Origin: Variovorax terrae
GTDB taxonomy: Bacteria > Pseudomonadota > Gammaproteobacteria > Burkholderiales > Burkholderiaceae_C
Direction of reading: 5' to 3'
Length of the DNA stretch: 64,000 nucleotides
Assembly: GCF_022809125.1 (NCBI RefSeq)
Contig: NZ_JALGBI010000003.1
Span: 702,608-766,607, forward strand
Position numbers and translations under genes: made by a program. This document shows positions 18,543-26,099 of the stretch, piece after piece; the stretch's first letter is position 1; every line of letters begins with the position of its first letter. Below the pieces are notes generated by a model, which saw nothing but the letters and a program-made list of their open reading frames with translations, had not been told where the DNA came from and did not search any database.

Positions 18543-19436
18543 CTAGCGGAAGAACGCCGCCAGCGCCCGGGCCGTGGCCTGCGGCTGTTCCTCGGGAATG
18601 AAATGCCCGGCCGCCAGCGGCTGGCCGGTGACCGTGCCCGCGCATTGCGCCTGCCAGAGGTCAAGCGGCTGGAACAGCTGGTGCACCACGCCGCGCTCGC
18701 CCCACAGCACCAGCATGTCGCAGGCGATGCGCTCGCCGCGCGCGCGGCTGTCGCGGTCATGGTCGAGGTCGATGCCGGCGCTGGCGCGGTAGTCCTCGCA
18801 GGCCGCGTGGATCGACTCGGCGCGGCAGAAGCAGCGCTCGTAGTCGGCCAGCGCCTGCGGCTCGATGTGGTCCAGCCCGCCGCTGCCCCAGCCGCCGAGC
18901 TTGGCGTGCAGGTAGGCCCTGGCATTCGCGCCGATCATGGTCTCGGGCAGCGGCGCGGGCTGGATCAGGTGGAACCAGTGGTAGTAGGCGCGCGCGAACG
19001 CCATGTCGGTGGCGTTGTACATGTCCAGCGTGGGCGCGATGTCGATCACGCAGAGCCTGCGCACGCGCGGCGCATGGTCCAGCGCCAGCCGGTGCGCTAC
19101 GCGGCCGCCGCGGTCGTGGCCGCACAGGAAGAAGCGATCCACTCCGAGCGCATCCAGCACCTGCACCAGGTCGCGCGCCATGTTGCGCTTGCTGTAGTTG
19201 TCATGGTCGGGCAGGCCGGGCGCCTTGGACGAGTCGCCATAGCCGCGCAGGTCGGGCATCACCAGGAAATAGTCATGCGCCAGTTGCTGCGCCACGCGGT
19301 GCCACAGCGCATGGGTCTGCGGAAAACCGTGCAGCAGCAACAGGGCAGGTTGGCTGCGGTCGCCGCCATGGCGGGCGAAGATCTCCGCGCCGTCGACCGG
19401 CAGTCGGCATGTCTCGAATCCGTCGAACCAGCTCAT
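18543..19436 (-). CDS. Alpha/beta hydrolase, haloacetate (fluoroacetate) dehalogenase-like
   Basis: This 297-residue alpha/beta hydrolase has an Asp nucleophile in Gly-His-Asp-Arg-Gly-Gly-Arg (Asp108), an Asp in Ile-Asp-Ile-Ala-Pro-Thr (Asp132), and a C-terminal catalytic His in Ala-Gly-His-Phe. It also has the halide-pocket stretch Tyr-His-Trp-Phe-x4-Gln-Pro-Ala-Pro-Leu-Pro-Glu (152-164). That combination is the signature of fluoroacetate/haloacetate dehalogenases such as DehH1 and FAcD, which hydrolyse the carbon-halogen bond. The Arg pair after the nucleophile (Arg109, Arg112), which binds the carboxylate, is present. An epoxide hydrolase is the alternative. A LysR gene lies just upstream on the same strand. 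Confidence 0.82.
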   Translation of the reverse strand: MSWFDGFETCRLPVDGAEIFARHGGDRSQPALLLLHGFPQTHALWHRVAQQLAHDYFLVMPDLRGYGDSSKAPGLPDHDNYSKRNMARDLVQVLDALGVDRFFLCGHDRGGRVAHRLALDHAPRVRRLCVIDIAPTLDMYNATDMAFARAYYHWFHLIQPAPLPETMIGANARAYLHAKLGGWGSGGLDHIEPQALADYERCFCRAESIHAACEDYRASAGIDLDHDRDSRARGERIACDMLVLWGERGVVHQLFQPLDLWQAQCAGTVTGQPLAAGHFIPEEQPQATARALAAFFR

Positions 19437-19456
19437 GATCGGTCTCCCTCTTCAGC

Positions 19457-20341
19457 CTAGAGCGCGCGCGGCACGGCATCGGCCAGGAAATCGTACACCG
19501 CGCGGATGCGCCGGCTGCTGCGGATTTCCCGGTGGACCGTGAGCCAGATCGGCAGCGGCGCAATCTTCAGCATGGGCAGCAGCGGCACCAACTGGCTGTC
19601 CGTGCGGGCCAGGTAGTCGGCGACGAAGCCCACGCCCAGGCCCGCGCGCACCGCATGCCAGTAGGCGATCAGGTCGTCGGTGCGGAATCCGAAGGCTTCG
19701 CGCGCCACCGGCAGGCCGAAACTGGCGAAGCCGCGCAGCACGGCCTCGCCCCGGTCGTCGCCGATCAGCTCGTGCGCCAGCAGGTCGGCGGGCTGGCGCG
19801 GCGTGCCGCGCCGGCGCAGGTAGTCGCGGTGCGCGTAGGCGCCCAGCGTGACCTTGGCGATGCGTCTGGCGATCAGGCTGGTCTGGTCCGGCTGCACCAT
19901 GCGCAGCGCGATGTCGGCCTCGCGGCGCAGCAGGTTGCTGACCGCATTGCTGGCCACCAGCTCCACCTGCACCTGCGGCAGCGCCAGCCGCATCTGCGCC
20001 AGCAGCGGCGGCAGCACGAAGCAGGCGACCGGCTGGCTGGCGCTGATGCGCACCGTGCCCGAGGCATCCGCTTCGGCCCCGGACAGGCTGCGTGCGAGCT
20101 GGTGGGCGCCGCTTTCCATGGCCCGCGCCGACTCGGCCAGCCGCAGCGCCATCGCGGTCGGCAGCAGGCCCCGGCCGGTGCGCTCGAACAGCACGGCGCC
20201 GAGCTGGCGCTCGAGCTCGGCGATGTGCCGCCCCAGCGTGGGCTGGCTGGCTTGCAGCGCGCGCGCCGCGCCCAGCAGGCTGCCGTGCTCGAGCGCGGCG
20301 AGGAAGGAGCGGATCAGGTTCCAGTCGAAGGTGCTATTCAT
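19457..20341 (-). CDS. LysR-family transcriptional regulator
   Basis: This 294-residue protein has the N-terminal winged HTH (Gly-Ser-Leu-Leu-Gly-Ala-Ala-Arg-Ala-Leu-Gln-Ala-Ser-Gln-Pro-Thr-Leu) and an effector-binding domain, the standard LysR layout. The ATG at 20341 begins at Met-Asn-Ser-Thr-Phe-Asp-Trp; a longer frame would read through the divergent promoter. It is divergent from an epimerase-like gene with two palindromes between them (20335-20350 and 20349-20371), and 20 bases upstream of the dehalogenase-like gene, so it may control either neighbour. Confidence 0.9.
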   Translation of the reverse strand: MNSTFDWNLIRSFLAALEHGSLLGAARALQASQPTLGRHIAELERQLGAVLFERTGRGLLPTAMALRLAESARAMESGAHQLARSLSGAEADASGTVRISASQPVACFVLPPLLAQMRLALPQVQVELVASNAVSNLLRREADIALRMVQPDQTSLIARRIAKVTLGAYAHRDYLRRRGTPRQPADLLAHELIGDDRGEAVLRGFASFGLPVAREAFGFRTDDLIAYWHAVRAGLGVGFVADYLARTDSQLVPLLPMLKIAPLPIWLTVHREIRSSRRIRAVYDFLADAVPRAL

Positions 20342-20371
20342 TGATGAATACCTAGTGTCGATCGATAGGTA
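20335..20371. promoter_or_regulatory. LysR-type operator palindromes in divergent promoter
   Basis: TATTCA-TTGA-TGAATA is a perfect palindrome across the lysR start codon, and TACCTA-N11-TAGGTA follows at 20349-20371, the T-N11-A form expected of LysR boxes. Both lie between divergent genes. Confidence 0.6.
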
Positions 20372-20436
20372 ATTGTGGAGTGCGCGTGGAATTTCCACAA
20401 TCCATCCATCAACCCGCTTTTTTGAAGGAGCCTCTC

Positions 20437-21450
20437 ATGACCTCGAATCCCTCGGTTCTCGTGCTCGGCGGCCGCGGCCGCTTCGGCCAGGCCGCCGTGC
20501 GCGCCTTCGCGCAGGCCGGCTGGCATGTCCTGGCCCAGGTCCGTCCCGGCGCCACCGGTCCGGCCGTGCCCGGCGTGCGCTGGCTCGCGCTGGCGCCGGA
20601 CGACACGGCCGCGCTGGCCGCGGCGGCAGAAGGCGCCTCGGTGGTGGTGCAGGCGCTGAGCCCGCCCTACGTCCACAGCGCCTGGCGCGTCCAGGTGCCG
20701 CAGCTCACGGACGCGGCCATCCGCATCAGCCGCGCGCTCGGCGCCACGCTGATGCTGCCGGCCAGCGTCTACAACTTCGGCGCCGCCATGCCGCGGCGGC
20801 TGCGCGAGGACACGCCGCAGGCCGCCGCCACCGTCAAGGGCCGGCTGCGCATCGCCAGCGAGCGCCAGATCCGCGAGGCCACCCTGGACGGCGGCATGAA
20901 GGCCGTGGTGATCCGCGCCGGCGATTTCTTCGGCAGCGGCACTGGCTCGTGGTTCGACCAGGTGATGGCCAAGGGGCTGGCGCAGGGCCGGTTCACCTAT
21001 CCCGGTGCGCTGGACGTGCCCACCGCCTGGGCCTACCTGCCCGATCTGGCCCGCACGTTCGTGGAGGTGGCCGCGCGCCGCGACCGGCTGCCGGCGTTCG
21101 AGACGCTGCATTTCACGGGCCACACCCTCACCGGGCAGGACTGGGTCGCGGCGCTGACCGAGCTGGCCTGGGAAGAGGGCTGGCTGCCGGCGGGCGGGTC
21201 GCTGCGCATCGGCACCTTCCCCTGGCCGCTGATCCGCCTGGGCGGCCTCGTGGTGCCCACCTGGCAGGCGCTGAGCGAGATGGCCTACCTCTGGCGCACG
21301 CCGCACGGCCTGGCCAACGAACGGCTGGTGGCGCTGCTCGGCGCCGAGCCCCACACGCCGCTGCTGGCCGCGGCGCGCAGCGCGGCCGACGGCCTGGGGC
21401 TGACAGCGCGGCGCGGCGCCGGGCCGGCGGCGCTGCCCGGGCAGGCCTGA
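20437..21450 (+). CDS. NAD(P)-dependent epimerase/reductase-like protein
   Basis: This 337-residue Rossmann protein begins Val-Leu-Val-Leu-Gly-Gly-Arg-Gly-Arg-Phe-Gly, an atypical form of the extended-SDR nucleotide motif Gly-x2-Gly-x2-Gly. The region around Ala-Ser-Val-Tyr-Asn-Phe-Gly is like an extended SDR active-site segment, but no clear Tyr-x3-Lys follows, so activity is uncertain. It belongs with NAD-dependent epimerase/dehydratase or NmrA-like proteins. GAAGGAG lies 5-6 bases before the ATG at 20437. It is divergent from, and probably regulated by, the LysR gene. Confidence 0.75.
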   Translation: MTSNPSVLVLGGRGRFGQAAVRAFAQAGWHVLAQVRPGATGPAVPGVRWLALAPDDTAALAAAAEGASVVVQALSPPYVHSAWRVQVPQLTDAAIRISRALGATLMLPASVYNFGAAMPRRLREDTPQAAATVKGRLRIASERQIREATLDGGMKAVVIRAGDFFGSGTGSWFDQVMAKGLAQGRFTYPGALDVPTAWAYLPDLARTFVEVAARRDRLPAFETLHFTGHTLTGQDWVAALTELAWEEGWLPAGGSLRIGTFPWPLIRLGGLVVPTWQALSEMAYLWRTPHGLANERLVALLGAEPHTPLLAAARSAADGLGLTARRGAGPAALPGQA

Positions 21451-21641
21451 CGCGCCCCGCCCACAGGCGGGCTCCTACAATGCCTGCCATGTGTTCTCAC
21501 CGTTCTCCCCCCGCCGTCCGCTGCTGAGCCGCGCGCCTGAAACCGCGCGCTGAAGCCGCCTCGGCCGCCCCCCTGCGAAGGCGGCCTGGGTGTGGATGGA
21601 TGCGCCTGCCTCCGGCTGGCGCACATGTGGAGAACTCCCTT

Positions 21642-22547
21642 GTGAAAAATTCGACGGTTTCCGCCCTGGCCTGGGGCGGTGTGTTGCTGGCGGGCGCCTT
21701 GTGGGGCGGCGGCGCCCTGGTGGCCCAGTTCGTGATGGTGCACGGCATGTCGCCGCAGAGCCTGGCGCTGGCGCGCTTTGCCTGCGGGCTGCCGCTGCTG
21801 TGGTGGTGGCATTTGCGCCAGCCGGCGCCATCGGCGCGGGCTGGCCGCTGGGGTGGCCTGTCGTGGCGCGAGCGCGCGATGGTGGCCGGCACCGGCGTGG
21901 CCATGGCGCTCAATGTCAGCTGCTGGTTCGCGGGCATTGCCGCGCTGGGCGCCGCCCTGCCGACCGTGATCTCGGTCTGCTGTGCGCCGGTGATCGTGTC
22001 CGTGGTGTCGATGCTGCGCGGCTACGAGCGGCCCACCGGGCGCCTGCTGGCGGCGCTGCTGCTGGCAAGCGCCGGCGTGGCGCTGATGGTCTTTCCCGCC
22101 AACGGTTGGGTCTGGCCGCAGCACTACCTGGCCGGCCTGGCCTGGTCGTTCGCTTCCGCCGGCCTGCACGCCCTGGTGGTGCTGGGCAATGCGCGCATGC
22201 CGTCGCGGGTGACGGCGGTGACGGCCTCGGCCTGGGGCATGACGGCCGCCGCGGGCTGCATGGCCCTGCTGGTGCTGGGGCAGGGCCTGCCGACCTGGCC
22301 CCACGGCGGGCCGGCCTGGCTCGGGGTGGCCTACACCGGCGTGGTGACGACCTCGGTGGCTTACCTGCTGTTTGCCTGGGGCGCGCGGCGCCTGGGGCCG
22401 ACGGCGGCCGGCATCTGCACCCTGACCGAGCCGCTGGTGGCCACGCTGCTGGCGGCCGGGCTGCTGTCCGAGCCCCTGGCCCCGCGCCAGTGGCTGGGGG
22501 CGGCCGGGCTGGGGCTGGCGATGCTGCTGCTGATGCGGCGTGCGTAG
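21642..22547 (+). CDS. EamA/DMT-family transporter
   Basis: This protein of about 301 residues has ten hydrophobic segments in two EamA repeats (about 10-140 and 150-295), with the repeat-2 pattern Val-Thr-Thr-Ser-Val-Ala-Tyr and a conserved Glu-Pro in Leu-Thr-Glu-Pro-Leu-Val-Ala. DMT family members export or import amino acids, nucleotides and other metabolites; the substrate cannot be called. GTG 21642 with GGAG 8 bases upstream is the best start; TTG or ATG codons upstream would lengthen the N-terminus with polar residues. It is convergent with the MFS gene, 22 bases apart. Confidence 0.85.
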   Translation: MKNSTVSALAWGGVLLAGALWGGGALVAQFVMVHGMSPQSLALARFACGLPLLWWWHLRQPAPSARAGRWGGLSWRERAMVAGTGVAMALNVSCWFAGIAALGAALPTVISVCCAPVIVSVVSMLRGYERPTGRLLAALLLASAGVALMVFPANGWVWPQHYLAGLAWSFASAGLHALVVLGNARMPSRVTAVTASAWGMTAAAGCMALLVLGQGLPTWPHGGPAWLGVAYTGVVTTSVAYLLFAWGARRLGPTAAGICTLTEPLVATLLAAGLLSEPLAPRQWLGAAGLGLAMLLLMRRA

Positions 22548-22569
22548 CGGCAGGCGCCGGGGCGCGGCG

Positions 22570-24027
22570 TCAGGAGAGGCCTGATTCCGCGCCGGCCGCG
22601 GCCTGCGCGGCGGCCGGGCCGGTTGCGCCGGCGCGCAGCAGCGCCGCGCCCAGCAGCGCGGCCGTGGCGGCAAAGACCGCGCCCACGACGAAGGCGAGCT
22701 GGTAGCCCGCATTGAGGGCGGCGGCCGCATCGGCGCCGGTGGCGAGCAGGCGGTCGGTGCGCGCCGCCGCCAGGCTGGCCAGGACGGCGAGGCCGAGCGC
22801 GCCGCCCATCATGAACGAGGTGTTGACGACGCCGGAAGCCAGGCCCGACTCGCCGGGATCGACATCGCTCATGGCGGCCAGCAGCAGCGGGTTGAAGGCG
22901 ATGCCGGCGCCCAGGCCGAGCAGGGTCATGCCGGGCAGCACGTCGGCGATGAAGCTGCCGTTCACCGGCGCGCGGGCGAACAGCGCCAGCCCCACGGTGG
23001 CCAGCAGCAGCCCGGCCGCCAGCGGCGTGCGGATGCCGAAGCGCATCACCATCCGGGCCGAGAGGCCGAGCGAGAAGACGGCCATGATCAGGTTGGCGGG
23101 CAGGAACGAGAGGCCGACCTGCAGCGGGCTGTAGCCCAGGACCAACTGCAGGTAGAGCGCGGAAATGAAGAACCAGGCAAACATGGCGGCGGCCCACAGG
23201 ATGCCGACGACGTTCGCGGTGGCGAGGTTGCGCAGGCGAAACAGGCCCAGCGGCACCAGCGGCGCCTGCACGCCCGCCTCGATGCCGAGGAACAGCGCCA
23301 GCAGCACCGCCGCCGCGGCGAACAGCCCGAGCGTCTGCGCCGAGGCCCAGCCGGCTTCGTTGCCGTTCACGACCGCATAGACGGCCAGCATCAGCGAGGC
23401 CGTCACCGTCACGGCGCCGGCCACGTCCAGGCGCTGGCCGGCGGCCTGGGCGCGGGCGTCCGGCAGCACCGCGAGGCAGAGCGCGTAGACGGCCACGCCG
23501 ACCGGCAGGTTGACCAGGAAGATCCAGTGCCAGCTGAAGGTGCTGGTCAGCAGGCCGCCGAGCAGCACGCCGATGCTGCCCCCGCCGGCACACACGAAGC
23601 CGTAGACGCCCATGGCCTTGGCGCGCTCGGCGGGCTCGGTGAACAGGTTCATGATCAGCGAGAGCGCCACCGCCGAGACCACGGCGCCGCCCAGCCCCTG
23701 CACGGCGCGCGCCGCGATCAGCAGGCCCTGCGAGTTCGCCAGCCCGCAGGCCAGCGAAGCGAGCGTGAAGAAGGCGATGCCGAGCAGGAACAGCCGGCGG
23801 TGCCCGAACAGGTCGCCGAGCCGGCCGCCGAGCAGCAGAAAGCCGCCGAAGGTGAGCATGTAGGCGTTCACCACCCAGACCAGGGCGGTCTCGGAGAAGC
23901 CGAGGTCGGCGCGGATCGACGGCAGGGCCACGTTGACGATGGTCGTGTCGAGCACGATCATCAGCACGCCGAGGCACAGCACCATCAGGGCGAGCCAGCG
24001 CTTGCGGGCATCGAGGGGTTGGGGCAT
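22570..24027 (-). CDS. DHA2-family MFS multidrug exporter (EmrB/QacA-like)
   Basis: The 485-residue length and about 14 hydrophobic segments fit the DHA2 (14-TM) drug:proton antiporters. TM1 contains the family motif Leu-Asp-Thr-Thr-Ile-Val-Asn-Val-Ala-Leu-Pro and loop 2-3 the MFS motif A Gly-Arg-Leu-Gly-Asp-Leu-Phe-Gly-His-Arg-Arg. It is the last gene of a VOC-SDR-MFS operon (29-base gap) divergent from a TetR gene, the usual set-up for drug-inducible efflux. The exported compound is unknown. Confidence 0.9.
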   Translation of the reverse strand: MPQPLDARKRWLALMVLCLGVLMIVLDTTIVNVALPSIRADLGFSETALVWVVNAYMLTFGGFLLLGGRLGDLFGHRRLFLLGIAFFTLASLACGLANSQGLLIAARAVQGLGGAVVSAVALSLIMNLFTEPAERAKAMGVYGFVCAGGGSIGVLLGGLLTSTFSWHWIFLVNLPVGVAVYALCLAVLPDARAQAAGQRLDVAGAVTVTASLMLAVYAVVNGNEAGWASAQTLGLFAAAAVLLALFLGIEAGVQAPLVPLGLFRLRNLATANVVGILWAAAMFAWFFISALYLQLVLGYSPLQVGLSFLPANLIMAVFSLGLSARMVMRFGIRTPLAAGLLLATVGLALFARAPVNGSFIADVLPGMTLLGLGAGIAFNPLLLAAMSDVDPGESGLASGVVNTSFMMGGALGLAVLASLAAARTDRLLATGADAAAALNAGYQLAFVVGAVFAATAALLGAALLRAGATGPAAAQAAAGAESGLS

Positions 24028-24056
24028 GAGGAATCTCCTTGTGAGGTGCGCCGGCC

Positions 24057-24860
24057 CTAGTCGAGGGACATGCCGCAGGTCAGGTTGGCAATGGCGCCGG
24101 TCATCGCGCCAGCCTGCTCCGAGGCCAGGAAGACGGCGGTGGCCGCCACCTGGTCGAGCGTGGGCAGGCGTTTGAGCAGCGTTCCCGTGGCGGCACCCGC
24201 GAGCATATCCCCGATGCTCATCCCGGCCGGTTCAGCCACCTGGCGGAACACGTCGCGGCAATGGGAGCCCAGGGCGGGCGCGGTGGCCTCGGGAATCGCA
24301 TGCGACCGGAGGCAGAGCACGCGGATGCCGTCGGGGCCGAGTTCGCCCGCCAGGTGGCGCGTCATGGCCTCGACCCCGGCGCACGCGACGCTGTGGCCCA
24401 GGAACCCGGGCCCCGGCATGCGTGATGCCGGCGTCGTGAGCATGAGGACCACGCCCGAGCCGCGCTTCGCCATGTGCCGGGCCGCGGCCTTCGCGGTGAT
24501 GAAGTTGGTGCGGGTGTAGACCGTGACCGGGTAGGCGTAGTCCTCCAGCGACAGCCGCGCGAAAGGCGTGCCCTGCACATGGAAGACGCCCACGGCGTTC
24601 AGGGCGATGTCGATGCCGCCCGCCTGGGCCGCCACGGCATCGGCATGCCGTTCGACGGCCTGCTCGTCCAGCGCCTCGACCACCGCGGTCTCGGCCGTCC
24701 CGCCTGCGGCCCGGATGTCGCGGGCCACCGCGTCGAGCTTCGCCGGCGTGCGGCCAGCGAGGAAGACCCTGGCGCCCGCCCGCGCGAAGGCGCGCGCGAC
24801 CGCGCCGCCGATGGCGCCGCCCGCGCCGTGGATCACGGCGGTCTTGTGGTTCAGCAACAT
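24057..24860 (-). CDS. SDR-fold protein lacking the Tyr-x3-Lys catalytic pair
   Basis: This 267-residue protein has the classical SDR cofactor motif Gly-Ala-Gly-Gly-Ala-Ile-Gly (12-18) and Asn-Ala-Val-Gly in strand 4. At the active-site position, where Tyr-Ser-Ala-x-Lys is expected, it reads Gly-His-Ser-Val-Ala-Cys-Ala, so both catalytic Tyr and Lys are replaced. It may be a binding protein or use other chemistry. It lies between VOC and MFS genes in one operon (14- and 29-base gaps), so it may bind or alter the compound that TetR senses. Confidence 0.82.
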   Translation of the reverse strand: MLLNHKTAVIHGAGGAIGGAVARAFARAGARVFLAGRTPAKLDAVARDIRAAGGTAETAVVEALDEQAVERHADAVAAQAGGIDIALNAVGVFHVQGTPFARLSLEDYAYPVTVYTRTNFITAKAAARHMAKRGSGVVLMLTTPASRMPGPGFLGHSVACAGVEAMTRHLAGELGPDGIRVLCLRSHAIPEATAPALGSHCRDVFRQVAEPAGMSIGDMLAGAATGTLLKRLPTLDQVAATAVFLASEQAGAMTGAIANLTCGMSLD

Positions 24861-24874
24861 GGGGTGCTCCGGGT

Positions 24875-25288
24875 TCAGGGCTCGACGATGACCATCCACG
24901 AGACGCCGAAGCGGTCGGCGACCATGCCGAAGCACGGCGAGAAGAAGGTCTTGGCGAGCGGCATCTGCACCTGTCCGCCCTGGCTCAGCGCGGCGAACAG
25001 CCGCTCGGCCTCGGCGGCGCTGGAGGCCGCGAGCGAGAGTGAGAAGCCCTGGAAATCCGAGCGCCCGAGGCAATGGCCGTCGGACGCCATCACGGTCGTC
25101 TCGCCGATGCGAAAGCTCGCGTGCATCACCTTGTGTTCCGAGCCCGGCGCAAGCACGCCGGGGGGCGCAGGCTCGGGGCTGTCTTCCATGCGCAGCAGCA
25201 GGGTGGTTTCGGCGCCGAGCGCGCTGCGGTAGAACTCGAGCGCTTCTTCGCAGCGGCCGTCGAAGGACAGGTAGGTTTGAACGTGCAT
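24875..25288 (-). CDS. VOC-superfamily protein (PhnB/DUF1398-type, glyoxalase fold)
   Basis: This 137-residue protein is a PhnB-like VOC-fold protein starting Met-His-Val-Gln-Thr-Tyr-Leu-Ser-Phe-Asp-Gly and ending in the family's Asp-Arg-Phe-Gly-Val-Ser-Trp strand. The family includes small-molecule binding, resistance and isomerase proteins; no reaction can be assigned. It is the first gene of the operon VOC-SDR-MFS, divergent from tetR across a region with two operator palindromes. This context favours a role in xenobiotic binding or detoxification. Confidence 0.85.
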   Translation of the reverse strand: MHVQTYLSFDGRCEEALEFYRSALGAETTLLLRMEDSPEPAPPGVLAPGSEHKVMHASFRIGETTVMASDGHCLGRSDFQGFSLSLAASSAAEAERLFAALSQGGQVQMPLAKTFFSPCFGMVADRFGVSWMVIVEP

Positions 25289-25352
25289 GGCATCTCCTGG
25301 GGAGGGGTTGTGGCATCGAACAGCGTGCCTGCCTGTTGTGGGTTTCAAATTG

Positions 25353-25398
25353 TGTACGCTGTCCACAAGACCATAGCATAGATAATGGACACTGTCCA
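25353..25398. promoter_or_regulatory. Two TetR-type operator palindromes
   Basis: A perfect TGGACA-C-TGTCCA (25386-25398) and a related TGTACG-C-TGTCCA (25353-25365), centres 33 bp apart (about three helical turns), lie between the divergent VOC operon and tetR. This fits two dimers bound on one face. Confidence 0.75.
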
Positions 25399-25410
25399 CA
25401 TGGAGAAGCA

Positions 25411-26061
25411 ATGGCAGGCACGACAGGCGCCCCCCGCGCGCGCAGCACCTACCGTCACGGCGACCTGCGGCGCGCGCTGCTGGACGCCGGCATCGCGCTG
25501 GCGCGCGCGGGCGGCCCCGATGCGATCGTGCTGCGCGAAGCCACCCGGCAGGCGGGCGTGGTGCCCAATGCGGCCTACCGGCACTTTGCCAGCCGGCTCG
25601 AGCTGTTGCAGGCGGTGCGCGCGGCCGCGCTGGCGGCGGTGGCGGTGTCGATGGAAACCGAACTGGCCCGCCTGCGCCGCAGCCGCAGCAGCCCGGCCGA
25701 GGCGGCGCGCGCCAGCCTGCGCGCCGTCGGCACCGGCTACCTGCAGTTCGCGCAGGCCGAGCCGGGCCTGTTCCGCACGGCGTTCTCGGTGCCGGACGAG
25801 GTCGAAGGCGAAACCGATCCGGCCATGGCCGGCCAGAGCGGCCTGAACCCGTTCCAGCTGCTGGGCGCGGCCCTCGACCGGCTGGTCGAGGCCGGCGTGC
25901 TGCCGGGCGGGCAGCGCCCGGGGGCCGAGTACCTGGCCTGGTCGGCCGTGCATGGCCTGGCCCTGCTGATCATCGACGGGCCGCTGCGCAACATGACGCG
26001 GGCGCAGACGCGGGCGATGGGCCAGCGCCTGCTGGACATGGTGGAGAAGGGCCTGTCCTGA
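25411..26061 (+). CDS. TetR-family transcriptional regulator
   Basis: This 216-residue protein has a TetR N-terminal HTH (about 15-60: Ala-Ile-Val-Leu-Arg-Glu-Ala-Thr-Arg-Gln-Ala-Gly-Val-Val-Pro-Asn-Ala-Ala-Tyr-Arg-His-Phe) and a TetR_C-type ligand-binding helical domain. It is divergent from the VOC-SDR-MFS operon and most likely represses it and itself through the two palindromes at 25353-25398. The second operator sits just upstream of its ATG and would block initiation. ATG 25411 has a GGAGAAG spaced for initiation. It is convergent with the Hsp70-like gene. Confidence 0.9.
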   Translation: MAGTTGAPRARSTYRHGDLRRALLDAGIALARAGGPDAIVLREATRQAGVVPNAAYRHFASRLELLQAVRAAALAAVAVSMETELARLRRSRSSPAEAARASLRAVGTGYLQFAQAEPGLFRTAFSVPDEVEGETDPAMAGQSGLNPFQLLGAALDRLVEAGVLPGGQRPGAEYLAWSAVHGLALLIIDGPLRNMTRAQTRAMGQRLLDMVEKGLS

Positions 26062-26099
26062 GGGATTGCGAGCAGGCGCTCAGGCGCCCGCCGGCCGCG

